Part shown: positions 11,465-22,628 of the stretch, one piece after another | Numbering within the stretch: position 1 is the stretch's first letter | How the letters are laid out: every line of letters begins with the position of its first letter | NCBI GenBank assembly: GCA_048013815.1 | Contig: CM106585.1 | Coordinates: 17,794,001-17,858,000 of the forward strand | Length of the DNA: 64,000 bases | Reading direction: 5' to 3' | Source: Setoptus koraiensis | Lineage: Eukaryota; Arthropoda | Translations under genes and position numbers: made by a program | The notes under the pieces: generated by a model | The model's input: only the letters and a program-made list of their open reading frames with translations | Databases searched by the model: none | What the model was told of the DNA's origin: nothing

Positions 11465-13234
11465 TCACCCTCTGCTGGCAAAACTCACGACGGAACTAGA
11501 TTTTTGGCGTTCATCGAATTCGTGCGATCTCTGACGAACGTATTTGATTAATTGTAGAAAATTCCTAAAATTGGCAACTGGAGCCAAAGTGGCTAATGTC
11601 TTGCTGGCGAAATTCGTCTCTTTTCTTATGTGTGGTTGCTGTTGTTGGTTGTGTCTGTTGACCAAATCGTCTAGATAAGCTCTGAATTTCTTGCAGCGAA
11701 CAACGGCGAAACGAAGCAACAGAGTAATGAATAGAAAACAAATTACAATAGCCACAAAGTAGCACATTAAGAATGCCCCCAGATTGAAGGTGCTATAATC
11801 AATTGAAACTATTGACATCATGATGAGTAAAGTAATAATTGATCCTAATATCATGCATACTAGTAAAATGACCATAGCGCAATTTTTCGTACTCATTATT
11901 GTCGTTTGGGACCCTAAGCCAAGTAAATCAGCCAACCGAACTGATTTTTCGTCAGGGAAACTCTCGCCTGATCTCGCCTGTTTTCTTCTCCTGTTATAAT
12001 TGGCCATCCTACTTGAATAGGCTTCCATTTGCGAAATGGATTGCTGTTGGTCTGCATTGCAGCAACAGCTGCATAAAAAGCAACAATAATTGCAAAAGCC
12101 TTTGCAAGTATTTTTGCAAAACAGCATCATCTCATTGATACAGATGAAAAACAACAATATAAAAATAATAACATACAATAAAATACCAGCCATAACACCA
12201 CCCAGTGATCCAATAATTAGGTCATCTACGACTGAGATAACTAAACGATTTCCAGAGTGAGTCTTGAGAGATTGAAGCATGTCTAATGACTCCATCAATG
12301 GAAATATCATAGGCAGTATGAGAAGCATATAGAACAAGAATATTATCTTGCTCACCGACAGGTCAGTCAGGGCCAAGCTCAGGTGTGTCAACAGGGGCAC
12401 GTCGACGTGAATTGCCGTTGTGTTGTTCTTATCGTAATTATTATCATTATTGAACTTCTTTTGCGCTGATTTTTCTTCTTTGCTACTTTGTTTCTTGTTG
12501 CTTTTACGAGAGTCACTTCTAGAGGTGGATTTAATTGGATATTGCCTCGATTTAAACATTTGATTCTCCATACTGGCCATGGGCGCCAAGTAGCCTATGA
12601 ATGATTTGATTTGAAACAGCCACAACTGCCTAGTTGACAATGATTCAACTCTCACTTGAGAAACAACAATATATGCGCTTGCCTTGAAACAATCATGACT
12701 CAATCTGATGGCTCCAAAATCTACCAAAGGTGTAAACCTACACAATACTAGCTCACATGTTATCTTGAAATCATTGAATGAATTCTCTGACCATGCTAAA
12801 CTATTATCTTTTGTGAAATAAATGTCTGTTTTGGTGTGACATCTCAGTAATTTTTTCACCATTTTCTCTGTCGGTGTTAAAACTAATCTCGTTAACCAGA
12901 TTCCTTGTGAAGTAAGAAATTCTATAATAATTTCCGTTTCAGGTCTGTAGGTACTCGTGCAAGGTCCAAAAGAGATTGTGACAAGATAATTGTAACGTTC
13001 CATTCCCCTCGTACAATCATCGTACACAATAGGTGCGGTATTTTGTAGATTCTTACAAAATCTTTTAATAACATTTATGACAGTAAAAGATATAATTAAT
13101 AATAAACATGGCACAATGATAGCTAAGAATAGTTTAGCTTTGAAGCTGTTCAACCAGCTCAAATCAGCACGTTCAAGACTTGTGGGATCATCATGTTGAA
13201 ATACAAAAGTTGTTGTATTAATTTGCATATTCAT
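11465..13234 (-). CDS. Polycystin-1-like membrane protein, shortened (PLAT domain, five helices)
   Basis: 589 residues from ATG 13234. A signal-anchor helix (about 34-57) is followed by a PLAT/LH2-like domain (about 80-214). The segment GAIRLSHDCF followed by VSQVRVESLSTRQLWLFQI matches the PLAT pattern of polycystin-1/REJ proteins. After a Lys/Asn-rich linker come helices at about 295-315, 339-365, 452-475 and 486-512. A Cys cluster (373-392, about ten Cys) may be lipid-modified. Known polycystin-1 proteins are thousands of residues long, with a GAIN/GPS region before the first helix and 11 helices. Here the large ectodomain and the channel-like last six helices are absent. A protein of this size may be a regulatory partner rather than a channel. 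The block was duplicated together with presenilin. Assignment rests on domain order and residue pattern. Confidence 0.7.
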   Translation of the reverse strand: MNMQINTTTFVFQHDDPTSLERADLSWLNSFKAKLFLAIIVPCLLLIISFTVINVIKRFCKNLQNTAPIVYDDCTRGMERYNYLVTISFGPCTSTYRPETEIIIEFLTSQGIWLTRLVLTPTEKMVKKLLRCHTKTDIYFTKDNSLAWSENSFNDFKITCELVLCRFTPLVDFGAIRLSHDCFKASAYIVVSQVRVESLSTRQLWLFQIKSFIGYLAPMASMENQMFKSRQYPIKSTSRSDSRKSNKKQSSKEEKSAQKKFNNDNNYDKNNTTAIHVDVPLLTHLSLALTDLSVSKIIFLFYMLLILPMIFPLMESLDMLQSLKTHSGNRLVISVVDDLIIGSLGGVMAGILLYVIIFILLFFICINEMMLFCKNTCKGFCNYCCFLCSCCCNADQQQSISQMEAYSSRMANYNRRRKQARSGESFPDEKSVRLADLLGLGSQTTIMSTKNCAMVILLVCMILGSIITLLIMMSIVSIDYSTFNLGAFLMCYFVAIVICFLFITLLLRFAVVRCKKFRAYLDDLVNRHNQQQQPHIRKETNFASKTLATLAPVANFRNFLQLIKYVRQRSHEFDERQKSSSVVSFASRG

Positions 13235-13754
13235 AAGAATCTATTCTATAATCAACTGCTCCATTGTTGATGCCCCTATATGCAGCTAGTAGATGATTGT
13301 GGCTTGCATCTCGATGCATCATTGAAATCAATTGGAGGTACGTAATCAGATGATTATATTCGAAACAATAATTGTTTTTATCGCCATCGTTGTCGGCCAC
13401 CATTGAATTGATCGATCCTTGCTCTGTTTTCTCTACATTTTGAAATATTGCGCCCATTGACAATAATCACGAGCTATAATTCTCATATCTGCCTTGTGCT
13501 GTACAAATGATCAAGGTTTTATTTGTTTTCGTTCGTTTTATCCGCTCTCTTTCTCTCTATATAGCATAAACATACTGCTGAAGTGACAGTACCCATGTCG
13601 CACGGTTACATTGATAGACAGAATCGTCAACCGTGTGTTCTTTTGGTGACTTAGGATGGTCCAACGAACGTTGGAGTGTTAAATTCTCCAACCACCTGAG
13701 GGACCTCGATAGACACACTTGGAGCTCACTAGTTATCGTAATTCAAAAGTCACC
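13235..13754. other. Intergenic region between divergent genes
   Basis: It separates the divergent genes at 11465-13234 and 13755-14735. A minus-strand frame of 81 codons (13218-13463) overlaps the polycystin-like start by 17 bp. It contains CFEYNHLITYL, vaguely like the end of a GPS motif, but no convincing splice joins it. It may be 5' leader sequence. Confidence 0.4.
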
Positions 13755-14735
13755 ATGGTTTACATAGACACAAAAAAAGTTTTGGCTTCGTTGATTGTAT
13801 GCTTCAAGCCTCATGTATTCTTGACAATATCAATTATACTAGTCATAATCCGATCTATATTCGCTGCCTTAGAGCGGGGCGCCAGCGATTATTTAAGGAC
13901 ACGCCAAGCAAGTGATATAACAATATTAATGATCTCTGTGATAGCCTTAATAGCATTCGGTTGGACAACATTCTTTGCTATGATGGTTCGGTATGAGTTA
14001 CAATCGGAACTGAATTCAACTCTCATATTGTTCCAATGCAGCAAACGAGGCCTAAGATTTCTGGGTGTTATCTTTTTTCATATATTATTACTATCGACTG
14101 TTTTATGGCTTACATCTAGCGCCGTTGAACATAGTGTTCCGAAAGATTTCTCCAAGCCACATCATAGTATATTTGTGCCTTCCAGTAGATACAATCAGCG
14201 GACAGCTTCAACTACGAGTGACAAGGCGCAAACAAAGCCGAAAATGATGCGCCTCGGCACTCAACTGGACGACACAAATATTGGTGACCGTAATCACTAT
14301 AATAAAATGTATGATCAGCAACATGGTCATACAACAACGATCGGTTCATATTCACACAAAATTGACCAGCAGTCCGGAAATAGTCTCCCAAATAGATATA
14401 AACCTAACGGTTATGATGAAAATAGAAAAGCACCCACGAAAAAGACTCATAGCTCCGTATCAAAAAAAGATGTCAGTCAAATATCATTTAGCAGCACGGA
14501 TCGTTTTCATATTGTTGCCATTTATACGATTTGGTTGACCGCTATAGTCTACTCGCTGACATATCTGATCTTGGAAAATATAGTTATGTGTTATAATGAT
14601 CTTACTCTCATTGAATTTGTTCACGGTGTTTTCTTGTATGGCGTGACAAAATTGACCGGAATCGACCTGAGCGATCTCCCCGCTGGTGAGATGCTTTTCA
14701 ATCCACTGATGCGACGTAGAGTGAGAATATGGTAG
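13755..14735 (+). CDS. Four-pass membrane protein of unknown family
   Basis: 326 residues from ATG 13755, which sits in a good context (GTCACCATGG). Four hydrophobic helices are visible at about 16-40, 55-80, 100-125 and 255-280. A polar loop of about 125 residues, rich in His, Ser, Thr and Lys, separates helices 3 and 4. The C-terminus ends in an Arg-rich stretch (RRRVRIW). I do not recognise the family. The N- and C-terminal helical parts look conserved in style while the loop looks disordered, so loop length may vary between species. The gene is convergent with the flippase gene, whose last exon ends less than 200 bp downstream. Confidence 0.65.
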   Translation: MVYIDTKKVLASLIVCFKPHVFLTISIILVIIRSIFAALERGASDYLRTRQASDITILMISVIALIAFGWTTFFAMMVRYELQSELNSTLILFQCSKRGLRFLGVIFFHILLLSTVLWLTSSAVEHSVPKDFSKPHHSIFVPSSRYNQRTASTTSDKAQTKPKMMRLGTQLDDTNIGDRNHYNKMYDQQHGHTTTIGSYSHKIDQQSGNSLPNRYKPNGYDENRKAPTKKTHSSVSKKDVSQISFSSTDRFHIVAIYTIWLTAIVYSLTYLILENIVMCYNDLTLIEFVHGVFLYGVTKLTGIDLSDLPAGEMLFNPLMRRRVRIW

Positions 14736-14925
14736 AAATGGGCGAAATTTTGGAATGTTTTATCATTTATTAACGAAAGAAACCAAAATAGGTTTCGAAA
14801 CGAAAATTTCCATGTCATTCGATAACTATAAAAGTTTATGGCCAAGACAGACCTGCCTGTCTGCATAAAACTCCATAGCCCTGTTTGTTCGCACTAAGTC
14901 ATTTATTGTTTTTATTGTTGTTCAT

Positions 14926-17900
14926 TCAATGCATCAAACAGTCGCTTATCTGGCCATAATAATCCGAAGTTTCACCTACGGACAAAATTAAAGCAGGTAT
15001 CAAACCAAGAGAGGTGAGAACAATAATCGCAAACCAAAACATGTAGGACTGTGCAAAAACCTGAAACTGGCCCGAGGCGGTATTCTCCAGATTGAAGAGG
15101 CTCCTGGATGTTTTGAAAATCATTAACGTGTTTTTTTTGCGTGAATGTTATCAATGTGGCAAAATATAAAAAAAAAAAAAATGAAAGCAAAAATGAGATA
15201 GCTATCACGCCTAGAGGGGAGAGTTGTTATTGCTTATTTCCACTCACCAGTTAATGAGACTGTGCAAATATAGCACGAAGGGTAGTGAAACAACTGAAAC
15301 TGTGATGGTTAAGTTGAACCAGAAACTTCTTGATCTGGTCACAAGTACTAGTTGAGATGATACTAGAAGTATAACAACAAAATACAATATGGTTGAGTAG
15401 CCGTCGATTCCGGCCATCTTCCCGCTCTCCAAGAACGGTGTATGACTTCCCCATACAGTATACATTGAATAGAATACAAGTAGGGCTTGCAACACAGCCA
15501 ATACCATACTTAACAAGAAAATTTTCGTCGTCATAAGACTATTGTCTCTAATCAACCTATATAAACGGGGAAAATTCTCCAACAATTTCACTGGTATGTG
15601 CTTTTCAGTGAGTCCATAGGCGAATATAGGCAAAGATGTAAAGAATATATTGTACCCAATCAGCATCATGGGACTGTAGATAGTTCCTCCTGAGAAGCCA
15701 TTATAGAAGCCATAGAGAAATTGGGGCAATATAAATAGCATATTCTTGTAGAAAAAATAGTTGATTGTTCTAGCCGATCGCACATAGAACAAGTGGCCAT
15801 GGACAAACAATAGGCGACGCAACAATCTAAATCTGCCAATGGCAAAATCTGAACTATTTACCGCCTGTCTGCCCTCTTTTCCGCTAATACCTATGCCCAC
15901 GTGCGCCTCCTGTATCATAGACACATCGTTGGCCCCATCACCTATGGCCGCCGTAACTGGCGAACCTGGCGAATCTTTGATCATTCTGACAATTTCCGCT
16001 TTTTGCATAGGCGACAAGCGGCAACCTAGAACACTAGTGCAATTTTCGCATAACTTAGCCAGCAATAATTGATGATTTTTCATTGCGTAATACAAGCTTC
16101 TTCCATCTGCTATCAATGCAAATTTGTATGCACATTCAGTTTTTTCTTGCTGCTCTTTTAGGGCACGACGTCGCTTCAAAAAGCGCTCATTCAAATCTAT
16201 TTCAGATATTCCACTTTGGTCTGTTTTTTCTCCAGGATAAGGCTGACCATTGTTGTTGAGTGTTGACTTAAGTAATTTCTTTTCATTTGCCCCGACTGTC
16301 GCAGCATTTGTGTTGGCTTTATTTGCGTTAAATTTTTTTGCCCTAATCATGTCGACTTGTTGATTGTAGTCATTCAACAGTTTGCCGCACCTAATTGAAT
16401 CCTGCTGACGAACCAGCGAAAATTTTATCATTTCGTGATCTAACAATTTGCACAGATAAGCCACCGAGGTGGCAGTTTCAACCTTGTCCCCGGTCAATAG
16501 CCACACCTTTATTCCGGCCTTCTTTAAATCGGCTATAGTCTCCGGCACTCCGTCTTGGAGACAGTCCTCGACGGCCGTTGCTCCAATTAATGTGAGCCCT
16601 GTTTCGGCTCGCTCATGAACCAATGCTAGTCGTTGACTACGGCCGGCTCCCACAGTGATCATGGCATCTTTGACATCTTTCATAATTTTATCATATTCTG
16701 GTTGGCTCAATATTTTCTTGGCCACTAACAATGTCCGCAGACCTGCCTTGGCAAAAGCCTCAAAATGAGCCAGTGTTACATTGACAATTCTCTCCGTCGC
16801 GCTATCTATATCATTTAGTTTCAAACAATCCAGCATTTCTTCGCTGCCCTTGGTGGCCATGTACACCTTGCCAGTGCTTATGTCGCGATAAATAACGCTC
16901 ATTCGCTTTCTAATACTATTAAATTCGAATATGCACAATCTCTCATAGCGTTTAATTGTATAATTACTACTAATTTTGCTTTTCTCACTATCTGTTTTTT
17001 TCGCTATTTTTGTTGGAGATTGTACATGTTGATGCTTTTTGTTGTTGTCATTTTGTTTCGATACTGTTGGATCAGGTGAACTGCTGCCGTTGTTTATTAT
17101 TATGTAACATTCTCTATCATTTGATTTACACATGGTAACACCAAATTTGTGTGCCGCACTCACCAATGATTGTTCGTCTGGACTAGCCGACTGATATCCA
17201 TACTGATTGGCACATTTGTGTGGCAAACAATCCTCTAGTGGTCTTGTTTCGTTTATATTAACCGTAGAACACAATATGATACAGGTAAAAAAGTCAACCA
17301 TTTTCTCATTATGAGTAATATCTTTGATTAATTGCAATTTCTTTACTGACGGCATATGGGCACTCAATCCAGACGAGCTCATCGTTGATGTTGAACTAGG
17401 TGTCGGACTAGCTGATGGCTGCTTCTTGGACTTTTTATGGCTCTTTGATATCAGTGGGGAACTAGGAGTCAATGGAGATAATAGTGCCTGTCTATTTGTA
17501 TCTGTCTTTCGTAATCTACTAACTATCGACGGCACTGGTATGGGCTCCACTTCCGGTGGTTGAAAATAGAGACGCTGTTTCCTCGTTGATCTGTATAGCA
17601 ATCCAAAAGCCGAGCAGGCCCGAAATATCATCTGGTTCTCCGTTAATGTGCCCGTCTTATCAGAGAACAATACTTGAACTTGGCCCAATTCCTCATTGAG
17701 ATCCGAACTGTTACATTTCGCGTTCTCCCATCGAAATTTGCCAGAGTCACTAGAAACATTTTTAGATTGGTGGTGTGCGGGCACCTTTGTTTGTGCCTTA
17801 GAACCAACTGAATAGCTTTTGGTGAACACATCACTAGTGGCGCTTTGTTTCATCTTGAAATCATCTCTTTCTCGTTCACTATCGCTTGGATTGTACACTA

Positions 17901-19239
17901 GAGCTCGTAATTCCTTATCGTTTACCACCTCTAGAGTGCCAACAAATTTGACAAATTCCAATGTGACATACAATGATATCGGTACTAGATAATTGAATAT
18001 TAAAAAATGAGTTAAAAACAGTAAGTCAGGACGCTCATTGGATGCGCTAATACTATTCAGATACCAGACGTCGATGGGCTTAAACATAAATGTACCAGTA
18101 AGCGAAAATATGAGCAATAATATAAAACAAACAAGTAGAAATCTGTTGACTGTGTGCTCAATTGATGAGAATTTATTTGGTTTTAAACGTGAATTGTGGG
18201 CCACTTTTGTATCCATTCCAGTATAGATCGCCAAACAATAAATATGGGCGGTGTTTTTTAATCTGCTAGCTCGCAACAGTAAATTTGATTCATCAAGGCC
18301 AATCTCAGTACAATTACGGCCTAATTCAATTGTTGGCGGTGATTCTGTTTTATTGATCCCATTCAACGATGTTGAACTCTTGGAAATATTTAACTTGTTT
18401 TGCTTGGCGGCAGTCATTTTGCCGTTGTTCTCAGAAGAAACGCTTGATTTGCCACTATCAGACGCTCCACAATCATTGTTGGTATTACTCGATGCTGGCG
18501 ACCAGCTATCTAATAAGTTGTGAGCGGTTTTCTCATCTCTTGTTGCTCTCAGAGAACCATTGAATTCATAGAGTGTTGCGTTGGGTTTATCACATTCTAT
18601 AATAAATATTGATTCGTCTATTTTTTCAATATCGCCTATCTGATGTCTAACTTGAAAACAATTGCGCAATTTCAAATTTGTTTCACCGTCTAGATTTGCT
18701 GTTGTCACATGGCATCTATCGTCGCAACTAGAGGCCAGCAATATAGCGTCACAAGGTAGCTCTTCGTTGTTGGTTATGTAAACTATATCGCCAACCTGTA
18801 TATGCCTTGATTCGATTTGTATTATTTTCTTATCTCTCAAAACACAAACCAAGCGTCTATTGATTTCAACGTCGACCTTGTGACGTAAATAATCTTCATA
18901 GGCCTGCTTTATAGCTGTTGTCGAAACAACAAATACCAATGGTATTAGACTTGTTGATGGGCCTACAGGGCTAGAGGGCGATAGAGCCTGAAGGAGGGCT
19001 ACAATGAGAAAATAGAAATTGGCCAGACGTCTGAATTGTTCAAAAAGATTTTTAGGCAAAAAATTCCACAGTGTATATTTGCTGGTAACCAGCTCATTTG
19101 AAGGAAATTTGGGATATTTGCTAGCTCTGGATAGTATTTTTTTTGAATGTTTTCTATCGACAATGATAATCCTACTCAGCTTATCAGGTCCATTGTTTGT
19201 TTCGCTCGTTCTTTGTTCGTAAGACGGAATACCCTCCAT
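14926..19239 (-). CDS. Phospholipid flippase, class VI P4-ATPase (ATP11-like)
   Basis: ATP-driven transporter that moves aminophospholipids to the cytosolic leaflet. It normally works with a CDC50 partner at plasma or endosome membranes. Two exons: 15248-19239 and 14926-15103. The 144-bp intron is GTGAGT...CCAG and the phases match, giving 1389 residues. The start is the ATG at 19239; the frame is open further upstream without an earlier ATG. Motifs: DGETN (184-188), DKTGTLT with the phosphorylated D527, and the hinge GDGANDVSM. The early part (LFEQFRRLANFYF, TAIKQAYEDYLRHK) is closest to ATP11 proteins. Low-complexity inserts lengthen it beyond the usual 1100-1200 residues. The exon 1 frame stops inside the intron donor, so a retained intron would remove the last helix, which exon 2 encodes (AQSYMFWFAIIVLTSLGL). 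Confidence 0.93.
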
Positions 19240-19890
19240 AATACCAATAAATAAGCATAAACTTAACTGCACGAAATCGCCACCAGTATTGCCCAATAAG
19301 AATGTTTATCAAAAATTGAATGAGGAAAGAAGATTGGAAACGGATGTCCCAGATAAAGAAAGAAATGCAACGATACTCTTGACAGTGTATAATTCCGGAT
19401 AAAATCTCGTGATTGGTAATTTTGATGGAACGTTCACAACCAGTGCAGATGCAAGAAAGAGACTTCTGATCAACCAATCGTCGGTCGTTTTGCATATCTG
19501 CAAAAATTAACTGACTGAATCGTTCATTGAGATTGAATTAACCACAAAAAATGCTCCAATGATAATTATACATTGCATTATAGACTTTTTATTCTAACCT
19601 AGCCATGCGTATCGTATACAAAACGTTAAGACACAAATACAAAGTATGTTTGAAACGCGGGTGATTGTAACACCTACTCGACTTTGGAGTTGAATGAGTT
19701 TTGATAATCAATTTCGAGATATTCTATAGAGTTGCAGTCGTAAATGTTGTAAACAATAATTTGTCACAATTGATACACTATTGTACTACTGTATTCAACA
19801 TACACGCTACGATAACGATAGAGAGGCACAGTTTTAACAGTGTTTTGGCTCGTCTATTTCGACCTATTTTGACAGTGAGAAAATAATCAT
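19240..19890. other. Intergenic region
   Basis: 650 bp between two minus-strand genes. It holds the flippase 5' region and the 3' region of the gene at 19891-21357. No credible gene or repeat seen. Confidence 0.5.
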
Positions 19891-21357
19891 TTATCGGCTT
19901 CTAACAGATTTCGGGGCGACGATGCTCTTGACAGATTTCGGGTCGATGATGCTCTTAACAGATATCGCGCCGACGATGCTATTAACAGATTTCGGGGCGA
20001 CGATACTCTTGACAGATTTCGGGGCGACGATACTCTTGACAGACTTCTTGCCGGCCAGGCTTTTAAAAGATTTTGGGCCCAATCCTTTCGTTTCCTGCGT
20101 AGATTTTACACCGAGTGATGATGAAGTTTTCCTTGGACCAAGTCCAGTTTTAACAGCTTTTGTTTTTAGTGACTTTCGTGCACTCTTGGTCGTGTTACCT
20201 TGAAAGTCTACTCTGTTCATGCTCAAATAGTAAAGTAAGTATACCACAGTTGTACAAAATAACACTGCCAGTGATATCAAAGCTATAATAAGACCTAATT
20301 GACCGGCATCCAGTTGGCTCGAGGAATCAAGGTGGCACGTATTGTTAGTCGAACAATCTATGGAAATATTTCCAGTTCCTAACTGCTCGAATTTATAGCC
20401 TAAATTGGCCATTCGTTCGATAGCTCTGCCAGCATGTTCATCATTCAGTGCTTTATTCAAGTCCATCCTTATCGTTATTGGACAATTCTTAATAATCAGT
20501 TCGTGCTCATGTATCATTTTCTCGATGTCTCCAACAAATTCGAATCCAACCACACTTATCACCGTGTCGCCCTTTTTCATCAAATCGTTTCCACAGCAAT
20601 AATTTTCACATGGAAATCTGAGATGACCATGATCCTTGACCATGAATTTTCGTTTTTTTTCATCACCTGGTGGAATCAATTGCTTATCGGCATAATTAAA
20701 ACTAATTCTAAAAGTCATGGAGGCTGTTTCTGGTGGACGTATAAAAAAATATCGATTGAGCGAATTTCCTAATGAAATGTGTTCAGACGTCATGTTATAA
20801 ACAAGATCATCGTTGATTGTACTGTTGAATAGTTTCGACGGTGAAAACGGAGCTTCATTTGAATTTTCATCATAGGCCTCCTCGGGAAAATAATCGTTGA
20901 TTTCTCTATCATAGGTGTAGCTGAACGATACTAAATGTGTGGAGTTACTTGTGAAGTTGAAGTTTGGCGATAGCCCGATATTCATAAAATCAATCTTGAA
21001 ACTTTTATATTCGTCAGTGACATTTATATAACGAATCATAGGAATAAATTCATTCGATTCAGTAAAATTGGGCTTTATAAATAAAGTTACATGGCCGTCT
21101 GAATTATCGAGGCGATTGTTGGTCATGTTAACGTATTTGTCCGCTGTATACATTATCTTAACACCATGTTCTATTCTTCTATAAGCCAACTCTACAGAGG
21201 CAGCATTTTTTAGTTTTATCACATCGCGAGTCAAAATTCTACATGTGACGAAACCATCTCGTAAGTCAATAGTATTTGCACATACATATAGACACAAAAC
21301 TAGTCTTACTGACGACAGGATTGTCCTCGTTTGGCGCCCCTTGTATCTGGACCACAT
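19891..21357 (-). CDS. Type I membrane protein with Lys-Ser repeat tail (family member 2)
   Basis: 488 residues from ATG 21357. N-terminal signal peptide (about 1-30), glycosylated ectodomain, membrane helix at about 352-378 and a cytoplasmic tail of 110 residues. The ectodomain has the family marks: FIRPP, then NCPITIRMDLN with Cys292, then a Gly-Tyr-x-Phe segment. The tail ends in near-perfect copies of a nine-residue unit, APKSVKSIV. Members 1 and 3 (9198-10814 and 53901-55652) share the ectodomain motif and an independently built Lys-Ser tail. Function unknown. The repeated Lys-x-x-Ser spacing suggests phosphorylation or lipid binding by the tail, which is inference. Confidence 0.8.
   Translation of the reverse strand: MWSRYKGRQTRTILSSVRLVLCLYVCANTIDLRDGFVTCRILTRDVIKLKNAASVELAYRRIEHGVKIMYTADKYVNMTNNRLDNSDGHVTLFIKPNFTESNEFIPMIRYINVTDEYKSFKIDFMNIGLSPNFNFTSNSTHLVSFSYTYDREINDYFPEEAYDENSNEAPFSPSKLFNSTINDDLVYNMTSEHISLGNSLNRYFFIRPPETASMTFRISFNYADKQLIPPGDEKKRKFMVKDHGHLRFPCENYCCGNDLMKKGDTVISVVGFEFVGDIEKMIHEHELIIKNCPITIRMDLNKALNDEHAGRAIERMANLGYKFEQLGTGNISIDCSTNNTCHLDSSSQLDAGQLGLIIALISLAVLFCTTVVYLLYYLSMNRVDFQGNTTKSARKSLKTKAVKTGLGPRKTSSSLGVKSTQETKGLGPKSFKSLAGKKSVKSIVAPKSVKSIVAPKSVNSIVGAISVKSIIDPKSVKSIVAPKSVRSR
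19893..20045 (-). repeat. 27-bp tandem repeat in coding tail
   Basis: About five copies of a 27-bp unit, with core ACAGATTTCGGGGCGACGAT on the + strand, encode APKSVKSIV and variants (GAISVKSII, DPKSVKSIV). Copies differ by only a few bases, so the expansion is recent or kept uniform by conversion. Confidence 0.9.
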
Positions 21358-22628
21358 TTGGAAATTAGTGTCTTCCTCACATTATTCCATGCTCCCAAAT
21401 AATTTCAGCTGGTTTATTAGCCTAGTTTAACAATAGACGTGACTATAATTTACGATCAATCATTCATTTAATAATCCAATTGATTATTGAATTTGATTAA
21501 TTATCAATCTAATAGACTAAATTTTTTTTTCGTGTGCTCATTCATTCAGATGGAGATTCGAGCGCGAGCTGGCGGAAATCAGGCGATTCTCGTCACTTTT
21601 GACCGAGCGTTCACAAGTATAGTGTTGGACTTGTCATTTATTATTTAAAATAGTACTTCAGTATTAAAATCCTAGACTGATTATACAATGTAACAATGTT
21701 CGATAGCTTATATTCACAATATCTATTATTATTTCCATTTCTATGGTTATTTTTTTTTATAATACTGTTTTATACTACTATTTTTGTATTACTTTTTATC
21801 CATGATAGGTTTGAATGTCGTTGATTTCTGTTGCATGCTTCAGCTGGTTGGTTATTTGTTGGTCTTTCGGTTGGTCCAGTTGCTTGGTCAGTTGTCAACA
21901 CATACACACGGGTGCAATGTTAGAACACAGATTCGTCGAGATGTTGTACTGTTGCGATATTGTAGCGTCGCATTTTATACGTACAAGCGTCTAGATTATG
22001 TCCTGTCGAGATTTTTTATGCCGAGATATCGACCCGGATTCTATGGCGAATGGCGGTGGCTTGATTAAATGTATAGTAAGTTTGGTGGAGACAGCTAATA
22101 GATATTCCTTGAATGATAATGCAATAAAATTGGATGTTGGTGGATTTCACAATGTTCAGTTAGCAAACCATCGATGAAATGTCGAGTTCCAAGGAAGATG
22201 GCAATCTAAAATGAGGCAACAAGGATGTGATCCTGACGTGTTAGGTTTTCCAGAATTCGCTCATCTATGCTAACTATATAACTATTATATAACTAATATA
22301 TTAACTAATAAATAACAGCATAGTAGAACTAGTATCTTGAATTAAGTCGTCTGTTTTCGTTTCATTCTTGTCATCTTCTGACTAGTTATTCTGCTCCTAG
22401 AAACAGTTCAGCAGTTGAAATATCAATGCCAGACACAATTATGCAGAGACTTTCTTTCATAGGACTTTTCATTTTTGAATTGTGCCTCACAATGGAGCAT
22501 TAATTGATTCCCATTGTGTTTTCTTGTCTGTCTACTTTTTATTTTTATTGATCATTTTGCACAAGTGTTTTTTGATGAAATACGAGATTTGAAATCAATC
22601 GCTTTCGACAATAATTACAATTGTAAGA
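21358..22628. other. Intergenic region, 1.27 kb
   Basis: No convincing gene on either strand. Short A/T-rich stretches occur at about 21480-21530 and 21650-21800. A 94-codon plus-strand frame at 21784-22068 has no recognisable feature and is not called. Confidence 0.45.

Noticed and set aside
13218-13463. Upstream exon with a GPS-like end for the polycystin-1-like gene
   Set aside because: The Cys and Trp pattern of a GPS motif is missing and no phase-compatible GT-AG join was found.
19922-20203. Plus-strand leucine-rich repeat frame
   Set aside because: Antisense shadow of the 27-bp repeat that encodes the Lys-Ser tail of the minus-strand gene.
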